Assembly (NCBI RefSeq): GCF_003931565.1
Contig: NZ_RRYI01000003.1
Location: 186,001 to 250,000 of the forward strand
Length of the DNA: 64,000 bases
Reading direction: 5' to 3'
Source: Caulobacter sp. 602-1
GTDB taxonomy: Bacteria > Pseudomonadota > Alphaproteobacteria > Caulobacterales > Caulobacteraceae
Both the position numbers and the translations under genes were made by a program. Below, piece by piece: positions 43,198 to 51,881 of the stretch (within the stretch, counting starts at the first letter, position 1; every line of letters starts with the position of its first letter). The notes beneath the pieces were generated by a model. That model searched no databases and was not told where the DNA came from. It saw only the letters and a program-made list of their open reading frames with translations.

Positions 43198-43965
43198 ATG
43201 ACCATCGAAACCACGAATTCACCCGCCGTCACCATGGCTGCAGAAAAGCCGCCGATCGTCCTGGTCCACGGAGCCTTCGCAAACGCGCCGGTCTGGGGTC
43301 ATGTCGCCGCCCGGCTGCGCGCCGCCGGCCACGAAGTCACCGCCGTCGACCTGCCGGGCCGCCCCGGCGCGCCGATGGAGCCCGGCAAGGTTACCCTGGA
43401 CCTGCATCGCGACGCCGTGGTCAACGCCCTGCGCGTCCTGGGGCGTCCCGCCGTGCTGGTCGGCCACAGCTTCGCCGGCATCGTCGCCGCCGCCGCGGCC
43501 GAGCAGGCGCCGGAGAGCGTCCGCACCCTGGTCTTCGTCGCCGCCTATCTGCCCAAGAACGGCGACTCCCTGGTGTCGCTGGCTCAGCAGGATCCGGACG
43601 CCAGGATCGGCCCCAATCTGCGCATCGACCATGACAAGGCGATCGCCGTCGTCGACTACGCCGCCCGCGCCGAACTGTTCGCCAATGACGGCCCCGAGGG
43701 CCTGAAGGCCAAGCTGCCGGATCTGATCCTGGACGAGCCACTGGCCCCGCTGGCCACGCCCGTCAGCATCAGCGACGACCGGTTCGGCCGGATCGACAAG
43801 GTCTATGTTCGCACCGCCCTGGACCAGGTCATCAGTCCGACCTTCCAGGACCGCATGCTGGCGGCCACGCCCGTGCGCAAGACCGTCACCCTCCAGACGG
43901 GCCACCTGCCGTTCCTGACCGATCCCGACGGCCTGACCAAGGCGATCATCGGCGCAGCGGAATAG
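43198..43965 (+). CDS. Alpha/beta hydrolase (paralogue B, no signal peptide)
   Basis: A 255-residue hydrolase. VLVHGAFANAPVWGHVAARL, VGHSFAGIVAAAAAEQAPES and LQTGHLPFLTDPDGL carry the oxyanion, Ser and His positions. The N-terminus MTIETTNSPAVTMAAEKPP has no signal peptide, yet the TMAAEKPPIVLVHGAF part matches the signal-cleavage junction and mature start of paralogue A, suggesting a duplicate that lost its export signal (or the reverse). GGGGA lies before the ATG. It is divergent from the AraC gene. Confidence 0.9.
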   Translation: MTIETTNSPAVTMAAEKPPIVLVHGAFANAPVWGHVAARLRAAGHEVTAVDLPGRPGAPMEPGKVTLDLHRDAVVNALRVLGRPAVLVGHSFAGIVAAAAAEQAPESVRTLVFVAAYLPKNGDSLVSLAQQDPDARIGPNLRIDHDKAIAVVDYAARAELFANDGPEGLKAKLPDLILDEPLAPLATPVSISDDRFGRIDKVYVRTALDQVISPTFQDRMLAATPVRKTVTLQTGHLPFLTDPDGLTKAIIGAAE

Positions 43966-43969
43966 GCCG

Positions 43970-43987
43970 GCGCCGCATGGGCGGCGC
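43970..43987 (+). terminator. Hairpin terminator after hydrolase B
   Basis: GCGCCGC-ATGG-GCGGCGC, a perfect 7-bp stem with tetraloop 5 bases after the stop, followed by GCTTTCG. Confidence 0.6.
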
Positions 43988-44054
43988 GCTTTCGCAGCAT
44001 GGCGGCGTCGCGGGGTGAGGCCCCGCGACGCAGGAGGCTCGCGAAGTCCGGATG

Positions 44055-44099
44055 GCGCCAGTAGCTGCCATTGGCGCACTTCCAGGAAGGCGACGTTCA
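44055..44099 (+). repeat. Dispersed intergenic repeat, copy 4
   Basis: GCGCCAGTAGCTGCCATTGG through CCAGGAAGGCGACGTTCA, 45 bases. It is the only copy lying between two genes of the same orientation. Confidence 0.6.
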
Positions 44100-44420
44100 G
44101 GCCGCGGGACGAAAGGCGAGATGGCTCGGATCGTTGAACGAGGGCGAGGGCGAGGGGCGCAAATCCACGGCCGAACGCCAGGTCCGATATTTAGTCCGAC
44201 AAGTTTAGGCCGTCTGGCGCTAGCTGGATGAATTCCCGACGGGTCCTTTGCGATCCGCGCCCTAACCCTGGACGGTGGCGCCCGGTGGGCGTCCCTCTAC
44301 GTCTTTGGTCTAGAAGGGCGCCGGGCCCCACCACGCCTGTTACCTCGCGACATTTCAGGCTTCGCATGCCTCGATGGCTACGCTAGCATTAGTCAGACAA
44401 AAGAAAGGGGAAGGCGTTCA

Positions 44421-44489
44421 ATGATAGGCTGGTGTTGCATTCGCCACGAGAACGCCAAATCCGGACACCGGCGCCTAGCGGCCAAATGA
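44421..44489 (+). CDS. Possible 22-codon leader ORF coupled to the GH43 gene
   Basis: ATG 44421 follows a strong ribosome site (AAAGGGGAAGG) and opens a 22-codon frame (IGWCCIRHENAKSGHRRLAA, K, stop). Its TGA overlaps the GH43 ATG at 44486 as ATGA, whereas that ATG lacks a ribosome site of its own. This layout suggests translational coupling through a short leader. Existence of the peptide is not proven; chance cannot be excluded. Confidence 0.45.
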   Translation: MIGWCCIRHENAKSGHRRLAAK

Positions 44490-45937
44490 GCGGCGCGACG
44501 GACTTGTTCGCGGCTCGGCGGCCGACCGGCGGCGACGCGCAGGCGTTTCTGCTCGCGAGACCTGTCCTGTTCGCGCTGGCCGCGCTGATGATCGGTCTGT
44601 TCGCGACCAAGGCGCGGGCCGACAATCCGATCATCCAGACCCGCTTCACCGCCGATCCGGCCCCGCTCGTGCACGACGGCGTTGTCTATCTGTACACGAG
44701 CCATGACGAGGACGACGCCGAGGGCTTTAAGATGCTCGACTGGCGGCTCTATAGCTCGACGGACATGGCCAACTGGACCGACCAGGGCGTCGTGGCCTCG
44801 CTCAAGACCTTCCCCTGGGCGGTGCAGACCAACGATGCCTGGGCGCCGCAGGTCATTGCTCGCGACGGCAAGTTCTATCTCTACGTCCCGATCAGCGTCG
44901 CCGGATCGCCCAAGAATGTGATCGCCGTGGCGGTGGCGGACAATCCTGCGGGACCGTTCAAGGACGCGCTTGGCAAGCCGCTGATCGGGCCAGCTCGCGA
45001 CAACATCGATCCCACGGCGTGGATCGACGACGACGGCCAAGCCTATCTCTACTGGGGCAACCCGAACCTTTGGTACGTCAAGCTGAACAAGGACATGGTG
45101 TCCTATTCCGGGCCCATCACCAAGGTCGAGCCTAGTGTGCGCGACTACCAGGAGGGGCCGTGGTTCTACAAGCGCCAGGGCCGCTACTACATGGCCTTCG
45201 CCTCGACCTGCTGCCCGGAGGGCATCGGCTACGCGATGAGCGACAGGCCGACGGGGCCATGGACCTACAAGGGTCCGATCATGGACCACGACCCGCGCGC
45301 GACCGGCAATCACCCGGGCATTATCGACTACAAGGGCGGCTCCTATGTCTTCGGCTTCAGTTACGAGCACAATTTCGCGCTGACGCCGATCCATCACGAA
45401 CGCCGATCGGTGTCGGTGGCCAAGTTCGACTACAACGCAGACGGGACCATTCCGAACCTGGGCTGGTGGGACAAGGCCAGCGCGCCGCAGATCGGGACGC
45501 TCAACCCCTACAGGCGGGTCGAGGCAGAGACGATCGCCTGGACTTCCCGCCTCAAACGCGATCGCGACCGGCCATACGCCTGGGCGCCGGGGGTGACGAC
45601 GGCGCAGGACGATCGTGCGGGGGTATACGTCACGCGGATCACCGACCGCAGCTACATCAAGGTCGCCGGCGTCGACTTCGGCCGGATCGGCGCCAAGACC
45701 TTCGTCGCCAGCCTCGCCAACGGCCGGCCCGGCGGGGCCATCGAGCTGCGGCTCGACAGGGTCGATGGCCCGGTGATCGGCACGCTGCGGGTCGAGGCGA
45801 CCGGCGCGGCGGGCCAGTGGCGCGAGCAGTCGACCCTTGTCACGGCGGCGACTGGAGTGCGGGACCTGTTCCTGGTGTTCAAGGGCTCGGGCGACAGTCC
45901 GCTGTTCGATTTCGACTACTGGCGCTTCGAACAGTGA
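44486..45937 (+). CDS. Exported GH43 glycoside hydrolase with C-terminal CBM6-like domain
   Basis: A 483-residue protein with a long signal (ARPVLFALAALMIGLFATKA, cleavage near ARA). The five-bladed GH43 propeller has the general base Asp in RFTADPAPLVHDGVVYLYTS, the pKa-modulating Asp in NIDPTAWIDDDGQAYLYWG and the acid Glu in YQEGPWFYKRQGRYYMAF. From about residue 350 a beta-sandwich (KVAGVDFGRIGAKTFVASLA, GGAIELRLD, LFLVFKGSGDSPLFDFDYWR) is a CBM6. GH43/CBM6 enzymes are usually arabinofuranosidases or xylosidases. A GTG at 44432 is an alternative start. It is followed 29 bases later by a GH31 gene. Confidence 0.9.
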   Translation: MSGATDLFAARRPTGGDAQAFLLARPVLFALAALMIGLFATKARADNPIIQTRFTADPAPLVHDGVVYLYTSHDEDDAEGFKMLDWRLYSSTDMANWTDQGVVASLKTFPWAVQTNDAWAPQVIARDGKFYLYVPISVAGSPKNVIAVAVADNPAGPFKDALGKPLIGPARDNIDPTAWIDDDGQAYLYWGNPNLWYVKLNKDMVSYSGPITKVEPSVRDYQEGPWFYKRQGRYYMAFASTCCPEGIGYAMSDRPTGPWTYKGPIMDHDPRATGNHPGIIDYKGGSYVFGFSYEHNFALTPIHHERRSVSVAKFDYNADGTIPNLGWWDKASAPQIGTLNPYRRVEAETIAWTSRLKRDRDRPYAWAPGVTTAQDDRAGVYVTRITDRSYIKVAGVDFGRIGAKTFVASLANGRPGGAIELRLDRVDGPVIGTLRVEATGAAGQWREQSTLVTAATGVRDLFLVFKGSGDSPLFDFDYWRFEQ

Positions 45938-45966
45938 CGACAACGCGACCGCGGGGCAGGTGTGGC

Positions 45967-48891
45967 ATGAAGACACGTTGGATGATTGCGGCGGCAATGG
46001 TCGCCATGGTCGCGGCCACCCCCGCGCTGGCCAGGCAGGCCCCGCCCCCCACCGGTCTGGACGTGCTGGGTCAATTGCCGGCCTTGGCGCCCGCGACCGG
46101 CGCCGCGTTCCGTCTCCAGCGACTGCGCAACGGCGTGCAATTCCAGCTGAACGGCGTCACCAAGTCGGTGCTTTTCTATTCGCCGACGGTCGTTCGGGTG
46201 AACGCCAATCTGGGCCAAACCTATTGGACCGCGCCGAGCCTCGTGGTGATCCGCCAGCCCGAGACTGTGGCCTTCACGGTGCGCGAGGCGCCGAACGCGG
46301 TGGAATTGGTCGGCCAGAAGTTGCGCGTCGTCATCGACAAGCGCACCGGCGCCCTGACCTATCACGACGCCTCGGGCCGACTGCTTACGCGCGAGAAGGC
46401 AGACGCCCCTCAGTCGATCGACAAGCGCACCATCAGCGACGCGCCGACCTACGAGGTCGAGAACCGCTTCACGCTCAAGGCTGGCGAAGGCGTCTACGGT
46501 TTCGGCTTCACCGGCGACGACGAGGTCAACCGCCGGGGCAAGGACCTGTTGCTGGTGCAGACCAATGTCGGCATCATCATCCCGGTGATGGTCTCGACCG
46601 AGCGCTACGGCGTCCTGTGGGACACCTATTCGCAGATGCGCTTCAAGGACGATGCGCAAGGCGCACGCCTCTGGGCGGAAAGCGCGCCGGGCGGCGTCGA
46701 CTACTATTTCATGGCCGGCGACACGATGGACGGCGTGGTCGGCGCCTATCGGTGGCTGACGGGCGACGCCCCGATGTATCCCAAGCAGGCGTTCGGCCTG
46801 TTCATGAGCAAGGAGCGCTACAAGACTCAGGAACAGCTGCTCGAGGTCGCGCGCACCTTTCGCAAGGACCAGTTCCCGCTCGATTACATCGTCCAGGATT
46901 GGCAGTATTGGGGGTCGGACAAGGATGGGACGTGGTCAGGCATGACCTGGGATCCCGAGCGTTTTCCCGATCCAGTGGGCATGACGCGCTCGATCCACGA
47001 CCTTCACCTCAAGCTGATGGTGTCGATCTGGCCTTCGGTCGGCAATGACACGGCGCTGGGCCGAGAACTCGACCAGCACGGTCTGCGGTTCAAGCCGCCG
47101 CACTGGATCTCCAAGCAGGCGCGCGTCTACGACGCCTACAGCCCGCTGGGCCGGGAAATCTATTTCAAGCACATCAAGTCGGGCCTGCTCGACAAGGGCG
47201 TGGATGCCCTATGGATGGACGGGACCGAGGTCGAGGTCAGTTCGGCGATGTGGAACCCGGTCGACAATGTCCGCGACACCAAGGCCCTGGGCGTCAACGC
47301 CATGGGAGACTTCACCCGCTACCTGAACCCCTATTCCCTGCTGACGACCGAAGGGACCTACAAGGGCCAGCGGGCGACCAGCGACAAGCGCGTCTTCACG
47401 CTCACCCGGTCGGCCTGGGCCGGCGCGCAGCGCACGGCCGCGGCCTCATGGTCGGGCGACATCTATGCGAGCTGGAAGACCTTCGCCCAGCAGGTGGCGG
47501 GCGGCGTCAACGTCACGATCACTGGCAATCCCTACTGGACCCAGGATACCGGCGGCTTCTTCGTCACCGATTTTCCCGGCGGCGAGAAGAACCCCGCTTG
47601 GCGCGAACTCTACGCGCGCTGGTTCCAATACGCGGCCTTCAACCCGATCATGCGGGTCCACGGGACCAGCGTGGAGCGGGAGCCCTATCTGTTCAAGACG
47701 CTAGATCCGCCGGTCTACAAGGCGCTGCTGGACGCCACCCATCTGCGCTACCGGCTGCTGCCCTACACCTACAGCCTCAGCGCCAAGGTCACGACCGATC
47801 GATACACCTTGATGCGCGCCCTGCCGATGGACTTTCCGCGGGATCCCGCGACGTTCGATATAAACGACAGCTTCATGTTTGGCCCCTCGCTGCTGGTCCA
47901 CCCCGTCACGCGGGCCATGTACAATATCCTCCCATCCGTCCCCACGACGGTGCCAGCGCAGCATTTGCGCACGGCCGACGGCCAGTCGGGCCTGGCGGTG
48001 CGGTATTTCGCGGGCGAGAACTTCGAGACGCCGCGCGGCCAGGCGGTCGATGCGAAGATCGACCACACTTGGCCCGACCCGCCCCTCGCGGAGCTTCCGC
48101 CAGGCCTGACCTCGCTCAGCCACTTCTCCGCGCGATGGGAGGGTGAGCTGATCGCGCCGGAAGACGGCGAGTACGAGATCGGGCTGACGGGCAACGACGG
48201 GATGCGCCTGGCCCTGGGCGGTGAGACGGCGATCGACGAGTGGACCCGCGCGGCGACCCGCACGCGTCTGGTGCGGCGCACGCTGAAGAAGGGCGAAAAG
48301 CTGTCGGTCCGGCTGGAGTTCTCCCATCCCGAGGGCGGCCGCGTGTTCCGTTTCGTCTGGCGCACGCCCAGCGAACTGAAGCGGGACGCCGCAGTGATGA
48401 GCGCGCCTCGCGACCTGACGATGCGAACCTATCTGCCCAAGGGCGCGGACTGGTACGACTTCTGGAGCGACCAGCGCTACCGCGGCGGCCAGACGATCGC
48501 GCGCCAGGCGCCGCTCGACGTCGTGCCGCTCTATGTCCGGGCCGGCGCGATCATCCCGATGGGGCCAGTCGTGCAATACGCGACCGAGCGCCCCGACGCG
48601 CCCTACGAGGTCCGCGTCTATCCCGGCGCGGACGGCAAGTTCACGCTCTACGAAGACGACAACGAAACCTACACCTACGAGCAAGGCCAATCGGCGCGTT
48701 ACGACCTCAACTGGAACGATGCGACGCGGACCTTGACGGTGGGACCTCAGCGCGGCGCGTTCGTCGGCATGGTCAAGCAGCGAAAGCTCAAGATCGTGGT
48801 GATCGGCGCCGCCGGAGCAAGCGCGCTCAGGCCGCTGTCGACCGATCGTACAGTCTTGTACAGTGGACGAGCCTTGACCTTAAGGTTCTAA
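45967..48891 (+). CDS. Exported GH31 alpha-glycosidase with PA14 domain (alpha-xylosidase-like)
   Basis: A 974-residue enzyme with signal WMIAAAMVAMVAATPALA. The GH31 barrel has the nucleophile Asp in DALWMDGTEVEVSS and the acid/base Asp in AASWSGDIYASW. Residues about 665-800 hold a PA14-type insert (LAVRYFAGENFETP through GEYEIGLTGNDGMRLALGG), followed by the C-terminal sheet domains. GH31 with PA14 matches alpha-xylosidases of the Xyl31A type acting on xyloglucan oligosaccharides; alpha-glucosidase activity cannot be excluded. With the GH43 gene it forms a two-enzyme polysaccharide side-chain trimming operon. No sugar transporter or regulator is adjacent. Confidence 0.93.
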   Translation: MKTRWMIAAAMVAMVAATPALARQAPPPTGLDVLGQLPALAPATGAAFRLQRLRNGVQFQLNGVTKSVLFYSPTVVRVNANLGQTYWTAPSLVVIRQPETVAFTVREAPNAVELVGQKLRVVIDKRTGALTYHDASGRLLTREKADAPQSIDKRTISDAPTYEVENRFTLKAGEGVYGFGFTGDDEVNRRGKDLLLVQTNVGIIIPVMVSTERYGVLWDTYSQMRFKDDAQGARLWAESAPGGVDYYFMAGDTMDGVVGAYRWLTGDAPMYPKQAFGLFMSKERYKTQEQLLEVARTFRKDQFPLDYIVQDWQYWGSDKDGTWSGMTWDPERFPDPVGMTRSIHDLHLKLMVSIWPSVGNDTALGRELDQHGLRFKPPHWISKQARVYDAYSPLGREIYFKHIKSGLLDKGVDALWMDGTEVEVSSAMWNPVDNVRDTKALGVNAMGDFTRYLNPYSLLTTEGTYKGQRATSDKRVFTLTRSAWAGAQRTAAASWSGDIYASWKTFAQQVAGGVNVTITGNPYWTQDTGGFFVTDFPGGEKNPAWRELYARWFQYAAFNPIMRVHGTSVEREPYLFKTLDPPVYKALLDATHLRYRLLPYTYSLSAKVTTDRYTLMRALPMDFPRDPATFDINDSFMFGPSLLVHPVTRAMYNILPSVPTTVPAQHLRTADGQSGLAVRYFAGENFETPRGQAVDAKIDHTWPDPPLAELPPGLTSLSHFSARWEGELIAPEDGEYEIGLTGNDGMRLALGGETAIDEWTRAATRTRLVRRTLKKGEKLSVRLEFSHPEGGRVFRFVWRTPSELKRDAAVMSAPRDLTMRTYLPKGADWYDFWSDQRYRGGQTIARQAPLDVVPLYVRAGAIIPMGPVVQYATERPDAPYEVRVYPGADGKFTLYEDDNETYTYEQGQSARYDLNWNDATRTLTVGPQRGAFVGMVKQRKLKIVVIGAAGASALRPLSTDRTVLYSGRALTLRF

Positions 48892-48969
48892 CGCCAGCCG
48901 TCCCATGGGAGATTACGTGGGCGCGCTGCGCGAACGCCCTGTCCCCCGCGGCCCGGCGCCGGCCGGATT

Positions 48970-49014
48970 GCGCCAATACCAGACATTGGCGTACCTCCAG
49001 AAAGGCGACCCTCA
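48970..49014 (+). repeat. Dispersed intergenic repeat, copy 5
   Basis: GCGCCAATACCAGACATTGG through CCAGAAAGGCGACCCTCA, 45 bases, 78 bases after the GH31 stop, in a convergent intergenic region. Confidence 0.65.
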
Positions 49015-49054
49015 GCCAGTTCGAATTGGCGAACATCCTGACGCTGCCGGAGCG

Positions 49055-49975
49055 CTACGGCGTCCAGACGGGCGGAGACCCTATGGCGGCGCGCAGAGCG
49101 ACGGTGAAAGCTCGCAACTTAGCGGAGGGCTCAGGCAGCGCCCTGAGCAGGTAGATGCCGCTCGGCCGCGCATTCCAAGGCTCGCCGTGCAACTGAAGTC
49201 GAACGAGCTTGCCCTCTCGGACATCCGGCCCCGTCACCCAGCTGGGCAGCAAGGCCATGCCGACGCCTTCCCGGGCGGCAAGCCGCAGCGCCTCGAAGTC
49301 GTCGGATCGGAACACGACCTGACCGCCGTTAGACTGACCAGCCGCGCCGCCCAGAAGGTCCGTCCAGCCCAAGAGATCGGCCCCATGCAACTTGTCGAGC
49401 ACCCGATGGCCGCGCAGGTCCTCGACAGAGCCGGGCGCGCCATATCGGGCCAGATAGTCCGGACTGGCGACCAGTAGTCTCGCTTGATCGGCGAGCTTGG
49501 TGGCGATCAGGCCGCTGTCGGTCAGCTGTCCGATGCGGATGACCGCGTCCAGGCGATCCAGCACTGGGTCGGCCAGGCGCTCGGTCAGGTCCAGCTCAAC
49601 CGATAGGCCAGGGTGCTGGCGCATGAGGGCGCCAGCCGCCGGCAGAACGTAGCGCTTGCCGAAGGTGGGAAAGCAGGCGACCCGCAGTACGCCAGCGACC
49701 GCGCCGTCAAAGGCGGCGATCTCGGCGTGCACGTCGACAAGATCGTCGATCAGCCGCTGCCCCCGCTCGAACAGCCTCTGGCCTGCGTCGGTCATCGCCA
49801 GAGCCCGGGTCGAGCGAACCAGCACCCGGACGCCCAAGCCGTGCTCCAGGGCGTCGATCTGCCGGACGATCGCCGAAGGCGTCACCCCCCGACGCCGCGC
49901 CGCACCGGAAAAGCTGCCGGCGCGCACGACATCGACAAAGACGGCCACGAACTCGGCGAACCTTGGATCCTTCAT
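49055..49975 (-). CDS. LysR family transcriptional regulator
   Basis: A 306-residue LysR protein. FVAVFVDVVRAGSFSGAARR and SAIVRQIDALEHGLGVRVLV form the HTH. ATG 49975 has GGAG five bases upstream; the long frame beyond it runs through the divergent gene and is rejected. It faces the gene of unknown function at 50102 and the broken quinone oxidoreductase gene behind it, its probable regulatory targets. It is of the CrgA/DmlR-like subgroup, often linked to quinone or aromatic stress. Confidence 0.92.
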   Translation of the reverse strand: MKDPRFAEFVAVFVDVVRAGSFSGAARRRGVTPSAIVRQIDALEHGLGVRVLVRSTRALAMTDAGQRLFERGQRLIDDLVDVHAEIAAFDGAVAGVLRVACFPTFGKRYVLPAAGALMRQHPGLSVELDLTERLADPVLDRLDAVIRIGQLTDSGLIATKLADQARLLVASPDYLARYGAPGSVEDLRGHRVLDKLHGADLLGWTDLLGGAAGQSNGGQVVFRSDDFEALRLAAREGVGMALLPSWVTGPDVREGKLVRLQLHGEPWNARPSGIYLLRALPEPSAKLRAFTVALRAAIGSPPVWTP

Positions 49976-50101
49976 CTTTGCTCCAGGGGCAAAACGGTTG
50001 CGGGCAATGGCTGCGTTATCACGCGCCGCCCCTGGTCGCATGGTCTGGCTCATCGGACGCGGCGCTTCCGCCCGCCGAACCAACAACCAGGAGCAACCGT
50101 C

Positions 50102-50656
50102 ATGGTCACTGTCCTCGATCGCATCCTTTCGCAATCGGCCTATAGCCACGAGATCAACGTTCCGATCGAAAAGATCGACATCGCCGACTGGCTGTTCACC
50201 CTGCCCGAGGCCGAATACCTGCGCTGCTGCGCGCCCGATCACGTCGCAGCGGGCGTGACCACCACCGACGACGGCCGGCGCATGTCGATCAATGTCGAAC
50301 AGATCGGCTCGGGCCTGGTGGTCCAGCACTACGTGGCCGACGAAGCCGGCCCGACCTATTGCCGGATGAACTCGATCTCGGACGTCTTCACCGCCAACGG
50401 CCGCACCCAGGTCAATGTCATCTGGGAGCTGATCGCCGAAGCCATCGACGACAAGCGCACCCGCTACACCAATCGCGTCACCGCCCACCCCACCGACGTG
50501 TTCATGGACTTCCTGGCCGAGCATGGCCTGGACTACGACCACGCCGCCGCCGCGCGCCAAGCCGCCGGTGGCGACCATAATCGTCGCGAAACCCCGATGT
50601 TCGCCGAGAGCATCGCTCGCCGCGCTCTGGCTCGCGCCGACGAGGCCATGTCGTGA
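50102..50656 (+). CDS. Protein of unknown function next to quinone oxidoreductase
   Basis: A 184-residue soluble protein I do not recognise. AGGAG lies eight bases before ATG 50102. It has no signal peptide or membrane segment. Recognisable pieces are IDIADWLFTLPEAEYLRCCA, an MSINVEQIGSGLVVQHYVAD strand pair and HPTDVFMDFLAEHGLDYDHA; the alternating beta pattern could suggest an SRPBCC-like or similar ligand-binding fold. The stop overlaps the GTG start of the following oxidoreductase (GTGA), so the two were co-translated. Confidence 0.75.
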   Translation: MVTVLDRILSQSAYSHEINVPIEKIDIADWLFTLPEAEYLRCCAPDHVAAGVTTTDDGRRMSINVEQIGSGLVVQHYVADEAGPTYCRMNSISDVFTANGRTQVNVIWELIAEAIDDKRTRYTNRVTAHPTDVFMDFLAEHGLDYDHAAAARQAAGGDHNRRETPMFAESIARRALARADEAMS

Positions 50657-51626
50657 GAGCCATCGCCTACGACCGCTTCGGCCCGCCGGATGTCCTCCGG
50701 CTGGTCGAGGCGCCCGCTCCGGAGCCGCGGGCCACGGACCTTCTGGTCCGCGTCGCCGCCGCCGGCGTCAATCGCGCCGACCTGATGCAGCGCACCGGCT
50801 TCTACGGTGACCAGAGCTTCGGCGAGAGCCCCCTGCTGGGCCTGGAGCTCGCCGGCGAAGTCATCGAGGTTGGGGCCGAGGTCACGGGATTCAGCGTGGG
50901 AGACCCGGTGATGGCGATCGTCGGCGGCGGCGCCTATGCGGAGTTCGCCCGGGTCGATCACGGCATGGCCGTCAAGGTTCCGAGCGGACTTCCGCTAGTC
51001 CAGGCGGCCGGGAGGCCTTCGTCACCGCCTGGGAGGCGGTAGCCCATCTGGCCGAAGTCCGCCCAGGACAGCACGTGCTGGTCCACGCCGCGGCCGGCGG
51101 CATTGGTTCAGCCGCGGTGCAGATCGCCTGGGCGCTGGGCGCGAGCGTCTACGCGACGGCGTCGGCCGAGCGGGCTTTGGATGTGCTCGGCCTGGGCGCG
51201 ACCGCGGTGATCAACTACCGCGCCGCCGACTTCGAGGCCGAGACCCTGCGCCTGACGGGCGGAGCGGGCGCGGACGCGGTGATTGACTTCATCGGCGGCG
51301 AGTACCTGGCGCGCAACCTGCGCAGCCTGGCGCCGGGTGGCCGGCTGGTGCAGGTCGGGATCCTCAGCGGCGACGCCGACCCCGCGATCCCGCTGGACCT
51401 CTTGCTGCATAACCACCTGCGCCTGATCGGCACAGTGATGAAGTCGCGCACCCTCGACGAGAAGCGCGCCATGGTCGCCCGCTTCGCCGCTGGTGCGCTG
51501 CCGCGCCTGGCGAAAGGCGAACTGAGGCCGGTGATCGATACGGTTCTGCCGCTGGATCAGGTGGCCGAGGCGCATCGGCGGCTGGAGCGTGGCGGCGGCT
51601 TCGGCAAGATCATCCTGGCGCCCTGA
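50653..51626 (+). pseudogene. NADPH:quinone oxidoreductase family gene with a frameshift
   Basis: The N-terminal half ([33 protein letters not shown]) is in one frame up to about 51005; the second half ([20 protein letters not shown] with the NADPH motif, then [12 protein letters not shown] and a GKIILAP end) is in another. The expected linking helix ([16 protein letters not shown]) is encoded at 51016-51060 in the second frame, so the lesion is a 1-base-type change in the G/C run at about 51004-51018. It could be a real mutation or a sequencing error, since the rest looks intact. Family: zeta-crystallin/quinone oxidoreductase without zinc sites. Confidence 0.85.
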
Positions 51627-51881
51627 GACTTAGGCGGCATGCACGCGCCATATGCTGACATTGGTGCGCCTCCAGAAACTGGACGATCAACACCACTCGA
51701 GACAGTTCAACGAAAGATGCGATTCTGTGGACCCAGCTGAGTGATTCGTCGTGCTCATTCAGACGGACAAGTGCCGAACGAAGCGGCCTTGACCAGTACA
51801 TCGCGTCACTCAGTACGGCAGCGTCAACTCGATCGCTTTGAAGCAACCGGCGCATCGCGGAAGTAACTTCCGCGGCGCTCG
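51627..51881. other. Noncoding convergent intergenic region
   Basis: 255 bases holding a 3' flank segment duplicated at 4.4 kb (51616-51650 overall) and repeat copy 6. No gene is supported. Confidence 0.6.
51645..51689 (+). repeat. Dispersed intergenic repeat, copy 6
   Basis: GCGCCATATGCTGACATTGG through CCAGAAACTGGACGATCA, 45 bases. Confidence 0.65.

Larger units (their letters stand above)
43966..44420. other. Noncoding stretch upstream of the GH43/GH31 genes
   Basis: About 455 bases with no gene seen. It holds a terminator (43970-43987) and a repeat copy (44055-44099). The second half should contain the promoter of the saccharidase operon, but no clear promoter or operator stands out. 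Confidence 0.6.

Noticed and set aside
45160-45966. Upstream extension of the GH31 reading frame inside the GH43 gene
   Set aside because: It lies in another frame of the GH43 coding region and has no motifs; the GH31 signal peptide starts at 45967.
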